Source: Selaginella tamariscina
Lineage: Eukaryota > Streptophyta > Lycopodiopsida > Selaginellales > Selaginellaceae
Assembly (NCBI GenBank): GCA_003024785.1
Contig: PUQB01000087.1
Coordinates: 460,654 to 524,653, forward strand
Reading direction: 5' to 3'
Length of the DNA stretch: 64,000 bases
In this document: positions 48,590 through 61,071 of the stretch, one piece after another
Layout of the letters: every line of letters starts with the position of its first letter
How positions within the stretch are numbered: the first letter of the stretch is position 1
Notes under the pieces: generated by a model
Seen by the model: the letters and a program-made list of their open reading frames with translations, nothing else
What the model was told of the DNA's origin: nothing
The model's database searches: none
Translations under genes and position numbers: made by a program

Positions 48590-49276
48590 ATAAAAAACAC
48601 ACACATATATATATGTGTGGTGTATATATATATATATGTATGTATGTATGTATGTATAGGAGTGTACGTGTGTGTGCAAGAGATAGATAAATAAATAAAA
48701 TTATACAGTACTGGTACACCTAATATATGTGTGTACATAGGTATATATATGTGTATATGTATATCGTGTGTATGCGTGTGAGCGAAACAAATAAAATCAT
48801 ACAGATAAACAAACACACACACACATATATATATACACAGGAGTGTGCGTGTGTGTGCGAAAGATAAAACTAATAAATAAATAAAATTATACAGATAAAC
48901 ACACATATATATGTGTGTATATAGATATATAATCTATAGAGAAAGAGAGAGAGTCTGTGAATATATAAGCATATATAAACTAGTGTTGTATGTATGTATA
49001 TATGTATATAGGTATATATATATGTGTATATGTATATTGTGTGTATGCGTGTGTGAGCGAAACAAATAAAATCATACAGATAAACAAACACACACACACA
49101 CACATATACATACACAGGAGTGTGCGTGTGTGTGCGAGAGATAAAACTAATAAATAAATAAAATTATACAGAAAAACACACACATATATATGTGTGTGTA
49201 TATAGATATATAACCCATATGAATATATAAGCATATATATAAACTAGTGTTGTATACTATTTGTTAATATGCATTG

Positions 49277-49337
<61 letters not shown>

Positions 49338-49408
49338 AAAGCAGTGCGCGTGTGTGTGGGAGAGATAGATCAATAAAAAAATTTTACAGATACTGGTACA
49401 CATAATAT

Positions 49409-49470
<62 letters not shown>

Positions 49471-49745
49471 GCAAGATCAATAAAAAAAAATTTACAGATA
49501 CTGGTACACATAATATATGTATGTATATATGTATATAGGTATATATATATATATTGTATATGTATATCGTGTGTATGCGTGTGTGAGCGAAACAAATAAA
49601 ATCATACAGATAAACAAACACACACCCACACACACATATACATACACAGGAGTGTGCGTGTGTGTGCGAGAGATAAAACTAATAAATAAAATTATACGCA
49701 CACTCCTATACATATATACATACATACATACACACACACACACAG
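48590..49745. repeat. Microsatellite field, copy 2
   Basis: CA/TG, TA and GTAT tracts with the same recurring gagcgaaacaaataaaatca unit as copy 1. Tract lengths differ, and one segment near 49,380-49,480 is duplicated. Confidence 0.9.
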
Positions 49746-50860
49746 ATCTCACCTATGTGCACAGCCGCCGCCGCCGATTTCACAGCCGCCGCCTCTTGAA
49801 ACCCTAAGAATATACCTAAACCCTAAAGGAATTAAATATATATCAACCCTAATAGAATATTCCTTCTGAGAATATACTTAAACCCTAAAAAGAATAAAAT
49901 ATAGATTCGCCCTAAACGAATATTCTTTCATTATATTATTAGCGCGTGCGTGTGCGTGGGTGTATCACATACACCTCAAAAATATAAATCATGCAGGGAT
50001 TTAACATGTGTGTGTCCATGAGAGTGTTAAAGTTTCATGTGTATCAATACATACATACACATTGCATATATTAATACACATAATATACATACACACGTGT
50101 ATACACACAGACATACACACATATTACATGGGTTTAGGGTTTTGGATTTAGGATGGATCATGCATGGTGTGTATGTATGAGAGAAGAGAGAGTGTTGAAA
50201 AATTATTTTTGTACACATTGCATATATTAGTACACATATATACTTACACATATTATACACAGATATACATACATAGTATATGAGAGAAGAGAGACAGTAC
50301 ATATTATGGATCATGCATGGTGTGTATTATACACACAGACATACATACATATTAGTACATAATATTAGAGAGACCGAGTACATATTATAGATCATGCATG
50401 GTGTGTATGTTTGAGAGAAGAGAGACAGTACATTTAACATGGATCATGCATGGTGTGTATGTATGAGAGAAGACAGAAAGTACACATATATATATACAGA
50501 GTACACATATATACATGCACACGTGTATACACACAGACATACATACATATTACATGAGTAAATTCATTGTGTTACATATTAGGGTTTAGGGTTTAGGGTT
50601 TAGGGTTTGCTCCCAACAAGCTTAATATAAATATTACACATGTAAATTCAATGTGTTACATACAGTCACACAGATTGAGTACATATATCATACATGCGTT
50701 GAACATGATGTTTTCAATAAAGAAGCAACCTATTTCTTCAGTTTGGTTTAGGGTTGTGCATGTGTGTGCATATGTGTTTTTGTAAGTTCTTGTAATGCGT
50801 GTGTAAATTTATGATTGTGTTTATATATGTGTGCAAAACAAACATCGAATAATTAAGAAA
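49746..50860. repeat. Telomere-like tracts and GGATCATGCATGG repeats, copy 2
   Basis: It corresponds to 20,266-21,484. A TTTAGGG tract lies at 50,578-50,608. About 90 bp present in copy 1 between two such tracts (21,114-21,230) is missing, as expected from recombination between the tracts. Confidence 0.85.
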
Positions 50861-52034
50861 ATAAAATTAATAAACACACTAGGAACATATTTTAAATTAT
50901 ACTATAATATATGATTTTATCTAATATATAGCCATATATAGTTTTAATAATATATATTAATTTAATATTGATAAAAAGGTTTAACATTGAAATATTCTTG
51001 AAATAATAAGAAATTAATTGAGAAAATCCCATTAATATATACAAATGTAAATTAAGTACTCAAATAATTAACTAAATTAATTATCATAATCATGTTTAAT
51101 ATTGGAATATTCTTGGAATAATAAGAAATAATAAAGAATATCCCATTAATATAAAGAAGATTAATTACTCAAGTAATTAAGGAAATGATATTAATATATA
51201 TATTATTAAAACTATATATGACTATAATATTAGATAAAATGATGTATTATTATGTATAATTTAAAATATGTTCATAGTGTGTATTAATTTAATATTGATA
51301 ATAAGGTTTAACACATGAATATTCTTGAATAATAACAAATTAATTGAGAAAATCCATTAATATATACAAATGTAGAATAATTACTGCAATAATTAAGAAC
51401 AAGACTAATTTAATTATGATAATCAGGTTTAATATTAGAATATTCTTCAAATATTAATAAAATATTAAAGAATATCCCATTGATACTAGGAAATGAAAAC
51501 TAAATACTCGAGTAATTAAGAAAATAATAATAATAACAGACTATGAATATTTTAAATGATACATAATAATATATCAATTTATTTATTGTATAAGTATATA
51601 TTTATATATATATATAATATAAATATACTTGAATACTAAGAATGTAGAATATAGTCTAAAATTTTGTAATATTAAACAGCTTGAATCACTTGAATAACAT
51701 TAAATGCAATTTTAAAATACTCATTGGAACTGGAGAGTATATATGTCAGAGTGTCGGATATTTGTGTCAACTCATTTAAATTTTATTTTCTGTTCTTTTT
51801 AAAAAAATTTGAATTTCTGACATATGTATTGTCGGTCTGACATGTAAATTTGAAAATGCATTCAATTTCCTACTCAAATTCAGATCTGGTTCTTTCTCTG
51901 GCAAGGGTTTCTTCATTTCTGTATTTTTCACTCTTTAGATCTTCTTTTTTCTTCATAGTGATCATCTCAGGAGCGAGATTAAATTGGGTGCTATTCTTTA
52001 TAGGAAAGCACGGCGCCTTCAGTGCTGTTTACAA
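50861..52034. repeat. AT-rich inverted and tandem repeats and transposase leader, copy 2
   Basis: It is the counterpart of 21,485-22,657 with scattered small indels. The leader ends at the donor ACAA|GTAAGT (52,035). Confidence 0.75.
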
Positions 52035-52202
52035 GTAAGTATTATAAACAAATTTAAAAATACTTATTAAGATTCACTCTCTTACATTCTCTCTTAAAAT
52101 TACAATTTAGGGGTTTAGAAATGCATTAGGATTATAATATATTCCGTTAGGGATTTATCACGTTTAAATATCCTTTGAACTTAATATTCTAGGTTAACCG
52201 GG

Positions 52203-53165
52203 GCGGCGGGATTAATCCGGCCATTTCTTTTTCGCCTCTTTGAAGAAGTGGCGGGATTAATCCCGCCACCATCTCCCGGGCAATGCTTCTCCGCCACTGA
52301 AAAAGAGTGGCGGGATTAATCCCGTCGATAACCTTCTCAACTGATGAAGAGTTACCAGAATTTATTAAAAGAGTTGTCGGCGGGATTAATCCCGCCAACC
52401 ATTTTAGGAGGCAGGGAAGGGGTGGCGGGATTAATCTCGCCACCAGTTCCCTGTTTTAAAGATTTGGAGACAGGATTTATCCCGAGATCTCTTTGAAATC
52501 ATAGTTTTGGAGAGAGTTATGTGCGGGTTTAATCCCGCCACCCATTCCCCGTCGTAAGAATTGTGGGCGGGATTAATCCCGCCTTGGACTCTCTCCAACA
52601 AGGAAGAGCCGGCAGGATTAATCCCGCCGCCTCTTCCTCCGACGAGGAAGGGAGTCCGGCGGGATTAATCCCGCCGACTCTTCCTCCGACGAGGAAGGGA
52701 GTCCGGCGGGATTAATCCCGCCGACTCTTCCTCCGACGGGAAGGGAGTCGGCGGGATTAATCCCGCCGGACTCCCTCCGGCGAGGATGAGTCGGCGGGAT
52801 TAATCTCGCCGGACTCCCTTCCTCGTCGGAGAGAGTTGGCGGGATTAATCCGCCGGCTCTTCCTTGTCGGAGGGAGTCCAAGGCGGGATTAATCCCGCCG
52901 ACTCTCTCCGAAGGGGTTGAGTCGGCGGCGGGATTAATCCCGCCGGACTCCCTTCCTCGTCGGAGAGAGTCGGCGGGATTAATCCCGCCGGACTCCCCCG
53001 AGGAGGAAGAGGCGGCGGGATTAATCCCGCCGGCTCTTCTTGTCGAAGGGAGTTCAACGCGGGATTAATCCCGCCGACTCTCTCCGAAGGGGTTGAGTCG
53101 GCGGCGGGATTAATCCCGCCGACCGTTCCTCGTCGGAGGGATTCGTGGGCGGGATTAATCCCGCC
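52203..53165. repeat. Palindrome array B, copy 2 (about 21 units)
   Basis: About 21 units of GGCGGGATTAATCCCGCC or variants, against 13 in copy 1. The expansion lies at about 52,590-53,060, where units alternate with spacers built from gactcttcctccgacgagg and related inverted-repeat text. Several spacer-unit blocks recur almost identically, indicating recent tandem amplification. Confidence 0.95.
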
Positions 53166-53319
53166 CATCAGTTGTATTAATCAAACATGAGATATTATCT
53201 CTAAACATAATTATGTATTATTGCATATGCATATTATTAAGTAACCATAATTCAGATTTCTTAGAAATATTGCATAAACAGATATCATAAATAATACAAT
53301 TATTTATGTGCAGGACAAT

Positions 53320-56300
53320 ATGTTTAATACTGGAGATAAAGTATGTCTTCTTCGGAACAACGAGATAGTTGGCACTGGAACTGTGGAAGTTCGAGATAAT
53401 AATGCATCATGTCACAATATTTCCAAGGATCTTGTGTGTACGTATGGGTGAACACCATTTACAAGCATGTTGAGGTTCTGGGAATGGAATTTGAGGAGGG
53501 TTCTCCTGTATTGTGGAATTTGGATGAAGTCAAGGCTGACACAGAATATGCAGAGTCACAAACAAATAGTAGCACGAGTTTACCAGATGATGGCTTGCCT
53601 GCTGTAATGGATGAGGTGATTCTCTTTCTTCGTGAGATTGAAGTCGGAAGAGGCATCATCACAACTATAAATCCAATGGAAGCAGTGTCAGAAGAGAAAC
53701 TAGGGTCCGACTTCGTGGGTGTAGTTGTGACAGAGGTTTCACCTAATGGCACATTGTATCCTGGATCCCTCGTGAGGTGGCGAACATCTGAATTAAGACG
53801 GCAAGATGGTTCAACATATTCTGGGTTGGATTTCAATAATAACAACCCGGAAGAACAACTCATATTTGAAGAGGTTCCTTGCATTGGTCCTATTGTAAGA
53901 AAAGGCGATTCATGGGTTGTAGATCTTCCCCTGCAAGTTTCAGCAAGAGGGTAAAGATGGATCCTACATCTTCCGAAAGTGTTACGAGCATTTCCACGAT
54001 TGACTGTTGCAAGAAGAAGTGTTGTTAGATGGCAGACCGGAATGAAATTACCCAATGTAGACATGTCTTTCGTATGCTCACCCAAAAGCAAAGGCATGAG
54101 TTTGTATATGCTGCACTAACTGGGTGTATTGATGGAATGGCCTCGGACACAGGTTATCAGAGTACATCCATGGTATTTAATAAGGTGGCCATCTGCTTCA
54201 AAGCTTGGTACAGTATATACGGGATCCCAAAGACCACGTTCTACCGTCGGAGGATGAGTGGCTAGATGGAGCGCGAACCTCAGTTCATGGGAACACTGGC
54301 TTGGTCAAAACCCGCTCTCACATCATGGCAGCCATAGAGATACTCAAGGCTTTTGTGGAAGCAAATGCAGACAGGATGCCTCACAAATGCCGAACCACAA
54401 ATGCAGGGGTCAGGGAAAATCTCAAGGTTTTACCTTCAATCTACACTCAATTGAAACTGTGTGAACATGTGAACAAGTGCCTCAGTTTGATGGGGCTCCA
54501 AGCAATCTGCACTGGTACTTTCAACAACATATGGAATACTCATTTTAAGGATGTGGAGATTGCAAAACACTCTAGCTTTTCTAAGTGTGACACTTGTACA
54601 TCATTGAAGGCTGCAGAGGCTTGTGCAAAAACCTTGGTGGAGATCACTACCATTCAAAGGAAGATGGAGGCCCACATGATTGCACAACAAACTTGTTGGT
54701 CTCAGTACTATGCACACCGCATGCTTTCTGTGTCACGCCCATTAGAGTACCTGTGCTTGATCCATGACAAGATGGATCATTCAAAGACCAGCATTCCAAA
54801 GCTCTTTGTAACACCAAAGTGCCTTGGAAATGTCATGAAACTTCCGATTTCTTTAACAGGTGTGCTAACACATGGACACGGTTGTGAGTCATATGGACAC
54901 TTTTCACTTCCACATTGGTCTAGCGACTCCAATTTCATTATTGGGTCGTTAGCCATGTGTTTCAGAAACCTTGAAGCCCACTCACAGACAAGTCCTATCA
55001 GTGATCTCAAAGTGAAGAAACAACACCTTCAACCTTTACATAATGCTCTCATGAACACGTCTGCATTTGAGGCTACTTGGGAATATGAGAGGCATTGTCA
55101 GCAACCTGCACAAAAAACAGATGGCCCTGTTGAGAGTTCAGGTTCAGTGGAGGGATCTAGCTCAAATAGTGTACATGTGTCCTCAACATCAAATAAGCTT
55201 CCTCGTCATTTGCTTTTACAGATGGATAATTGTGCAGGCGAGAACAAAAATAGGTAAATCATTTTACTTAAGGGTTTCTCAAGCTCATACTTACTTTTAT
55301 TTTCTAGATATGTGCTAGCATACTTGTCAATGCTTGTTGCCAAAGGTGTGTTTGAAACAATCACGCTCAGTTTCCTTATGGTTGGTCACACTCATGAAGA
55401 TATTGATGCGTTCTTCAGCAAGGTCTCCAACTCTACAAAAAGGACAAGTGCACTTACCTTACCGCATATGATGAATCTTTTTGAAAATTGCATCTCCAAA
55501 AAAAGTTGTGCTTTGCTTGTGACTGAGGTGCCAGACTTCAAAAATTTCTCAAGGAGTATATAAAAGAAGGGAGTGATTCTTTAGTTGGTCACCTTGTGCC
55601 GCTACAATTCTTTTTCTCTATACGAGATGGTATACCTATTATGCAGTACAAGTTACGGCCATCAGAGCAGGAGTGGTTACCGAAAGAGGGCTTAATGCTC
55701 TTCAAAAGTGGAGAGGATGGAAAGCCACTTCTCCCATAAGGACAACCAGACCCTATTCCATTGAGTGCCCAACTCAAGGAACAAGAGGTTATTATTGATG
55801 GCATCAAAAAAATGTGGCATGGGTTCAAAAATCGATGCCAAAGAATTCTGATAAGGCAACTGGTTACTCAGAACTATATAAGCATGTGGTCAACTATTGG
55901 GAGACTGTGTTCGAGAGTTGGAAGGGCCTACTGTCACAAGTACAGAATTGCAACACCCTTTCTGGCCTAAAACAAGGTGGCGAGAGGAGATTGAAATGAC
56001 ATCACTGAGCATAGACGACATAGAAGCCAGTAGTGATGTGGAAGTGCAAACCCCACACTTTGTTGCACAAAGGAACCAAAAACCTAAAGCATACTTTGAT
56101 TGCTGCAAGGATCTTCAAAAACTAATGATGGTTCTCATTACTCCAGATGCGTCATATAATCAGCCTATTTGGATGGGTCAAATTATCGACACACCTGAAG
56201 TAATCAAAAAAATAGTATTGTTAAGGTTGCATGGTTCAAACCACAAAAAGGCGACACGAGAAGAAGAGCGAAAGATATAATGGATGCCTAGAGAAAACAT

Positions 56301-56431
56301 GGTCTCCCAATCAAAAAGACCCAGCATGTTTTATAAATGTTAAATCCATTCGATATGGGTGGATGTCAAGAAGCGTTGATAAAGTCACGATTAACAAAAC
56401 TGCAAGGGAATGTATGTTTTCTGAAGCTTAA
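53320..56431 (+). pseudogene. Putative DUF7869-like transposase, copy 2, frameshifted
   Basis: It has the same domain order as 23,572-26,692: GDKVCLLRNNEIVGTG N-terminus, CDTC pair, LIHDKMDHSKTS, QMDNCAGENKNR, 54-bp intron (55,254-55,307), VGHTHEDIDAFF, and a C-terminal WMGQIIDTPE module. The central frame 54,205-55,257 is longer than in copy 1 and stays open through the region where copy 1 has a shift near 24,770. Losses near 53,420 (1 base), about 54,250 (1 base), a stop after CKKKCC (54,026), and shifts near 55,550 and 55,735 disable it. The damage sites differ from those of copy 1 in most cases. Confidence 0.78.
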
Positions 56432-56485
56432 AGCAATTACAAAACTGCAAGGGAATGTATGTTTTCTGAAGCTTAAAGCAATTAC
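56396..56485 (+). repeat. 45-bp tandem duplication across the transposase stop codon
   Basis: The segment aaaactgcaagggaatgtat and the rest of the 45-bp unit up to aagcaattac occurs twice in a row in copy 2 and once in copy 1. Confidence 0.9.
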
Positions 56486-56954
56486 AAAATTATAAAATAT
56501 CATATATTTAATATTCATAATTATTATAAACTCTTTATAATAGTACCAAATTGTATACTTAACTATATAAATTTAAAAAATGATATGGAAGATTGACTAT
56601 ATTATTATATGAATTTATATATATATTTTACTACTACAAATTTTTAATTAATAATGTTATATTTAAATATTAATATTTTAATAACAACATCAATATTTAT
56701 ATAATGTACCTCTTATGCTCTTCCTTAATTGTTATATTAGGCAATATATTATATAATTTAATACATTCTACTTTTATAATGTTATTAATTTTTGTTCAAT
56801 GAATGCTATAATTTATTAAAGGGTAGAATACAAAATAGAATATTCTAAAGAATATTCTCTTTTCAAACATATATTCTAAAGAATATTCCTTTAATATTAG
56901 AAAATACTAATTAAATAGCTAAAATTGCTAATTATTAGGAAATGGGATTATAGC

Positions 56955-56980
56955 CATGCCCATTTTAGTTACAACTTGCA
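56955..56980 (-). repeat. Right terminal inverted repeat, copy 2
   Basis: CATGCCCATTTTAG followed by TTACAACTTGCA is the inverted counterpart of the left end at 41,900. Confidence 0.88.
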
Positions 56981-58087
56981 TAAAATGCATATACGATATC
57001 TAAGACTCATTTTCATCTTTATTCCTAAATGAAGATGAAAATGAGCTACAAAATAATATCAAAAAGGACAAAACTAATAAACTTAATACTTTTTAGAAGC
57101 CCAAAAAGCTTGTTTAATGATCACTCAAGCTTTTCAAAAGTTTTTGTTGTAGACTCGTTTTATGAGAGTCAAGCAAAAAGGTGTCATTATCTATGAGATG
57201 CATGGATAACCTTTGTCTTCCAAGTGGTATAGTTTTAGAGCATGGCAACAATTCATGGTTCATAGCTCTACATAATACGCTACTACTTGAAGAACAATGC
57301 TATGTTTGTGGTATTTATAATACATATATCAATTGAAAGTGGTTCAATCTTAACTTGTGAATAATTGATACAATATACAATGTTTACCAACCTAGTGTGA
57401 TCCTTAAAACTATCAATTACTCTTTACATTTTTTTTGTCGAAGTTAAAAACTTAATGTTAGACTTCAAATTTTGAATTATAACTTGATAAGTATCTTAAA
57501 TGACTTAATGTGCTAAACTCTTATCAATACCAGAACGCTCAAATAGTTTTAAATATTTGCAATTGTGCGTTACATTATAGAGTGTACAACCTACATGCAC
57601 ACGGACTAAAATAACTTTATTGTATTGTGTATCTTTTCTGACCACTAATTCATATATATAACTTGTTACATAACTCGTAAAAAAATGCTACTTTTATTTA
57701 TCATCTTTATACATGTTCAACAAATCCAATAAATCAGACATTACTACTTGATTTAACCCACCACACCTATTCTCTACACTGATTTGAATTGGTCATGCAA
57801 GTACCTAATCTACAATAATGTTATCTAATTTCCTTTGACATTTAAATATTTTTTTATGTTCTATATCAAGCCATATTTAAGGATGTTTGCACTAGGTTGT
57901 GTTTTAGTAATGTATCAAAATCAAAATTACAATAAGGTAAAGTACATGCATGGAGTTGAGAACACAAGGAAGTCATGATAACACAAGCAATTGAGAGCCT
58001 AAAATTATTCTTGTTAATTGAAATTGTTTTCCATTATATTAATGTAATGGATTAAAATAAACTTGTTAAATTAGTTACAAGATAATA
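56981..58087 (+). repeat. Direct duplicate of 34,010-34,985
   Basis: It continues the target locus on the right of transposon copy 2 (actcattttcatctttattc; ttttatgagagtcaagcaaa). A few hundred bases carry small insertions, for example near 57,570-57,710. No gene is seen. Confidence 0.85.
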
Positions 58088-59396
58088 GGGGCCTCCGCAC
58101 CTGTCTCTTGCTTAAAAGTCTCTTTTAAGCATTTAAAAGAAATGTCTTAAAACCCAAACCGCACTACCTTTTAATATGAACTTTAAGGTTAAGGAATATT
58201 CGCTTAAAAGGATTGTAAAAAGAGTCTTAAAAGTGACGCTTCTGCACATATCTTTTTAGTAATTTCCGTTTATCATTTTCAAACATAGAGCACCTGATGA
58301 TCACCTCTGCCAACGGCACTTGGAGGATGTGCAAAACACGACGAGCACCTCTGCCAACAACACCTGGAAGATGTGCAAAACACTCGTAAGCTGTTTTGAA
58401 AACTTAGAAAGTATTTCAAGTACTGGTTTCAAGTATTTCAGCGTCTTCATCCTCCTTCGAACTCCTTCAACGCTTGGCTCGACACCGCTCCACTTTAGCA
58501 TCTATTTGAGATGCCATCGTGCGTGCATACTCAGCACCTCCACCACTAGGATGGACACCAGCTGCTGGGTGAGCAGCAGCGAAAGAAGAGCTCCCGACTG
58601 AGTAGTTGAAAGAAAGAGTTGCCCACTGAGCAGTAGTAAAAGTTGAGCTTCCCGGATGTAGCAACAAATGGAGATTTGTCTGGTTGAGTAAAAAACGCCG
58701 GGCTGCTCTATTGAGTTCCAAACATTGGGCTACTTGAATACACTAGGGAGCTTTGATGAGCATAGACTAAGCCAGGAATCCCCATAGGGTGTCTCGCTCC
58801 GTGAATCCCGTTGTGTATCCCCTGGCCATGGACCTGGGCAGGTCCATGGACCCTCCAGCTCCTTGGCCAACTCCTTGATCACCTGTTGGAAACGATCGCA
58901 ACGATGGATTGCTAAATCCACCCAGGTCTACCCGACTCCTGAGAAAATGCACCGGTGGCGCGAAAAGCTTCACCACTTGCACCCTATATTAAATGTTGTT
59001 GTGCTGTCGTTGACGTGGTGGCGCGAAAAGCTTCACCACTTGCACCCTATATTAAATGTTGTTGTGCTGTCGTTGACGTGGTGGCGCGAAAAGCTTCACC
59101 ACTTGCACCCTATATTAAATGTTGTTGTGCTGTCGTTGACGTGGCACTTAGAAGAGCTTAAAGATCCTCTTGAGGATCTTTAGGCTCCTCTAAATTTCTG
59201 TCAAAAATGAGTGGATATTCCCCTATTATTCCTCTTAAAAGAATTTTTAAAGAATGGTGCGGTTCTGACTTTTTTAAGAAGATCCCTTGCTTAAAAGAAC
59301 CAATTTTAACACTTTTAGCGCAAGAAGTAGGTGCGGTTGCGATTTGTTCACTTTTAAGGAGATAAAAGTAGTTTTAAAAGCAAGTGCGGAGGCCCC
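58088..59396. mobile_element. 1.3-kb non-autonomous TIR element
   Basis: It starts GGGGCCTCCGCAC and ends GTGCGGAGGCCCC, a perfect 13-bp inverted terminus followed by looser complementarity (cttgcttaaaag against cttttaaaagcaag). The paralogous position near 34,985 (acaagctaatgtaatt) lacks it. TAAT adjoins the right end and TAATA the left, so the target duplication is TA, TAA or TAAT. No transposase is recognised. It contains a 3 x 63-bp tandem repeat and a region of higher GC than its surroundings. Confidence 0.82.
58955..59143 (+). repeat. Three 63-bp tandem repeats in the 1.3-kb element
   Basis: Units begin gtggcgcgaaaagcttcacc at 58,955, 59,018 and 59,081 and are essentially identical. 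As 63 is divisible by three, an open frame runs through them, but this looks like a by-product. Confidence 0.95.
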
Positions 59397-60724
59397 TAAT
59401 GTAATTTTAAAGTTTAAAGTAATGGTTTGTGGGAAAATAACCCATTAGTGTAAACTATCGGAGATTAAAAGAAGTCACTAATTGGATGATTGGTGAGAAC
59501 CACCCATTCAAAAAATATAGTCTATGATGTTGTAGTGAATACTATTTTTAATTACATAATGAATATTATTTTTAGTTGAAAATTAGAAAATACAGACTTA
59601 AATTTAAACATAGATTTTAATAAATATATATTTAAGTATAGTGAATATTAAATAGATTAATAAATTGAACTTAGAAATACACATACTTAAATAAAAGGTA
59701 TTCTTAGTTGAGATTTGAAAAATATAAATTTAAAACATAGATCAATGAATAATGGTATAATTGCCCTTCTTTAATGTAAAAAAAAAAATTAATTTTTATA
59801 AAATGATTTACTAATATGTAAAAACATCAACATATTTAAGCTTTGAGTCATTGTTAAGCATAAGTTTTCCTTTTAATAAGTCTAATCAACAATTTGATAT
59901 GTCGTAAATAATCATTATTATTTAATTTAAAATATGCTTTTGAATATCTGTCCTAAACCACAAAAATGTAATAAGCATTTTACTAAATATAGAAGTATAG
60001 TGAATATTACATATATTAATAAATTAAATATACTTAAATAAAAAGCATTCTTTAGTTGAGATTTGAAAAATATAAATTAAAACATAGATCAATGAAGAAT
60101 GATATAATTGCCCTTCTTTAATATAAAATAAGTTAACTTTTGATTAGGTGATTTACTAATATGTAAAAACATTAACATATTTAAACTTTTGAGTCATCGT
60201 TAAGCATAAGTTTTCCTTTTAATAAGTCTAATCACTATTCAATTTGTTGTAAATAATAAAATCTTTCATTGTTATTTAAGTTAAAATATGCTTATGAATA
60301 TTTGTTTTAAACCACGAAAATGTAATAAGCAAAGCCAGACCACATTACTATTCACACTTTCCCATAATTTAAAGATTAAGTGAACACTTTTAATGAATAA
60401 ACACTATTAATAAAACTTTAAAGTATCTTTATAATAATTTATTTTATACACCAACATGAATATTTAAATTTAAGGTTTAGGGTGAACATAAATATGCATA
60501 CTTCTTATTTCATTGTATATAACACTATACAAAAGAGATTAAATAAAAATAATTCAAGTTCATAATTATAAGTATCTCAATGGTAAGGCTACAATAGTGT
60601 GTGATATGAGTCGATTTAAAAATAGAATAAGAGTTCATGCATGGGTATGTTCTTAGAAACATGTTATACAATTGAGAAATTTAAAATATCTTAATAATAT
60701 TTAATTACATTCATAGGCTGTTCA
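59397..60724 (+). repeat. Direct duplicate of 34,985-36,284
   Basis: From gtaattttaaagtttaaagt onward it follows 34,985-36,284 closely to the end of the Hog exon. No other gene. Confidence 0.85.
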
Positions 60725-60876
60725 TCATGCATACCTGGCGGAAACCTTGTAGAGCCCATACATGGCAGCCATGGCTGCAGTGAGGCAATCTTACCACCAT
60801 ACATAGTACCAAACACTGCAATGTCCATATTTGAATCCAGTTTGTTGTTAGCTGCAGCATACAGATCTTTTCCAAG
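60725..60876 (-). pseudogene. Third Hog/Hint gene remnant (3' exon end only)
   Basis: The last residues of the Hog tail ([20 protein letters not shown], then GGKI) are recognisable on the - strand with the same stop region. One base is lost near 60,783. Similarity stops abruptly after ttttccaag (60,876), where unrelated GC-rich sequence begins. Confidence 0.85.
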
Positions 60877-61071
60877 AGTGTCGCCATTTTGGAGGCTTGG
60901 GGCCCAGGAGGCCTGGGCTCGAATATTCAAGAATATTCTAGAATATTTTGGAATATTCTTTCTGGTCGGCAGTATTGGCCTCAGTCGGCAAAAAAGAATT
61001 CTATTAAAACTGTTGTATTTCTTTTTAATTTTTTTTTATATTAGCTTAATTTATTACTCAATATACATTAG
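60877..61071. other. Junction with clustered GAATATTC palindromes
   Basis: After the breakpoint come ggcttggggcccaggaggcc and then four closely spaced GAATATTC-type palindromes (60,930-60,960). Similar motifs occur in the subterminal zones of the giant transposon. This may be the end of another element carrying the next gene, but its other end is outside the window. Confidence 0.4.

Larger units (their letters stand above)
41900..56980 (+). mobile_element. Giant TIR DNA transposon, copy 2 (15.1 kb)
   Basis: It has the same termini, gene order and arrays as copy 1. Flanks are CAAAA (41,895-41,899) and TAAAA (56,981-56,985), a 5-bp duplication with one mismatch. The uninterrupted paralogue at about 34,009-34,030 reads gcaaaatacaaatacgatat, and the right flank resumes aaaatgcatatacgatat, which fixes the insertion point. 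Differences from copy 1 are mostly 1-2 base indels plus array-length changes. The coding genes are frameshifted here too. Confidence 0.9.

Noticed and set aside
41892-56988. 8-bp target duplication AAAATGCA for transposon copy 2
   Set aside because: It matches by chance with TIR bases. Copy 1 does not support it, while a 5-bp duplication fits both copies and the uninterrupted site.
58863-59183. Repeat protein encoded by the three 63-bp units
   Set aside because: The frame is open only because 63 is a multiple of three. There is no recognisable domain and it lies in a non-autonomous element.
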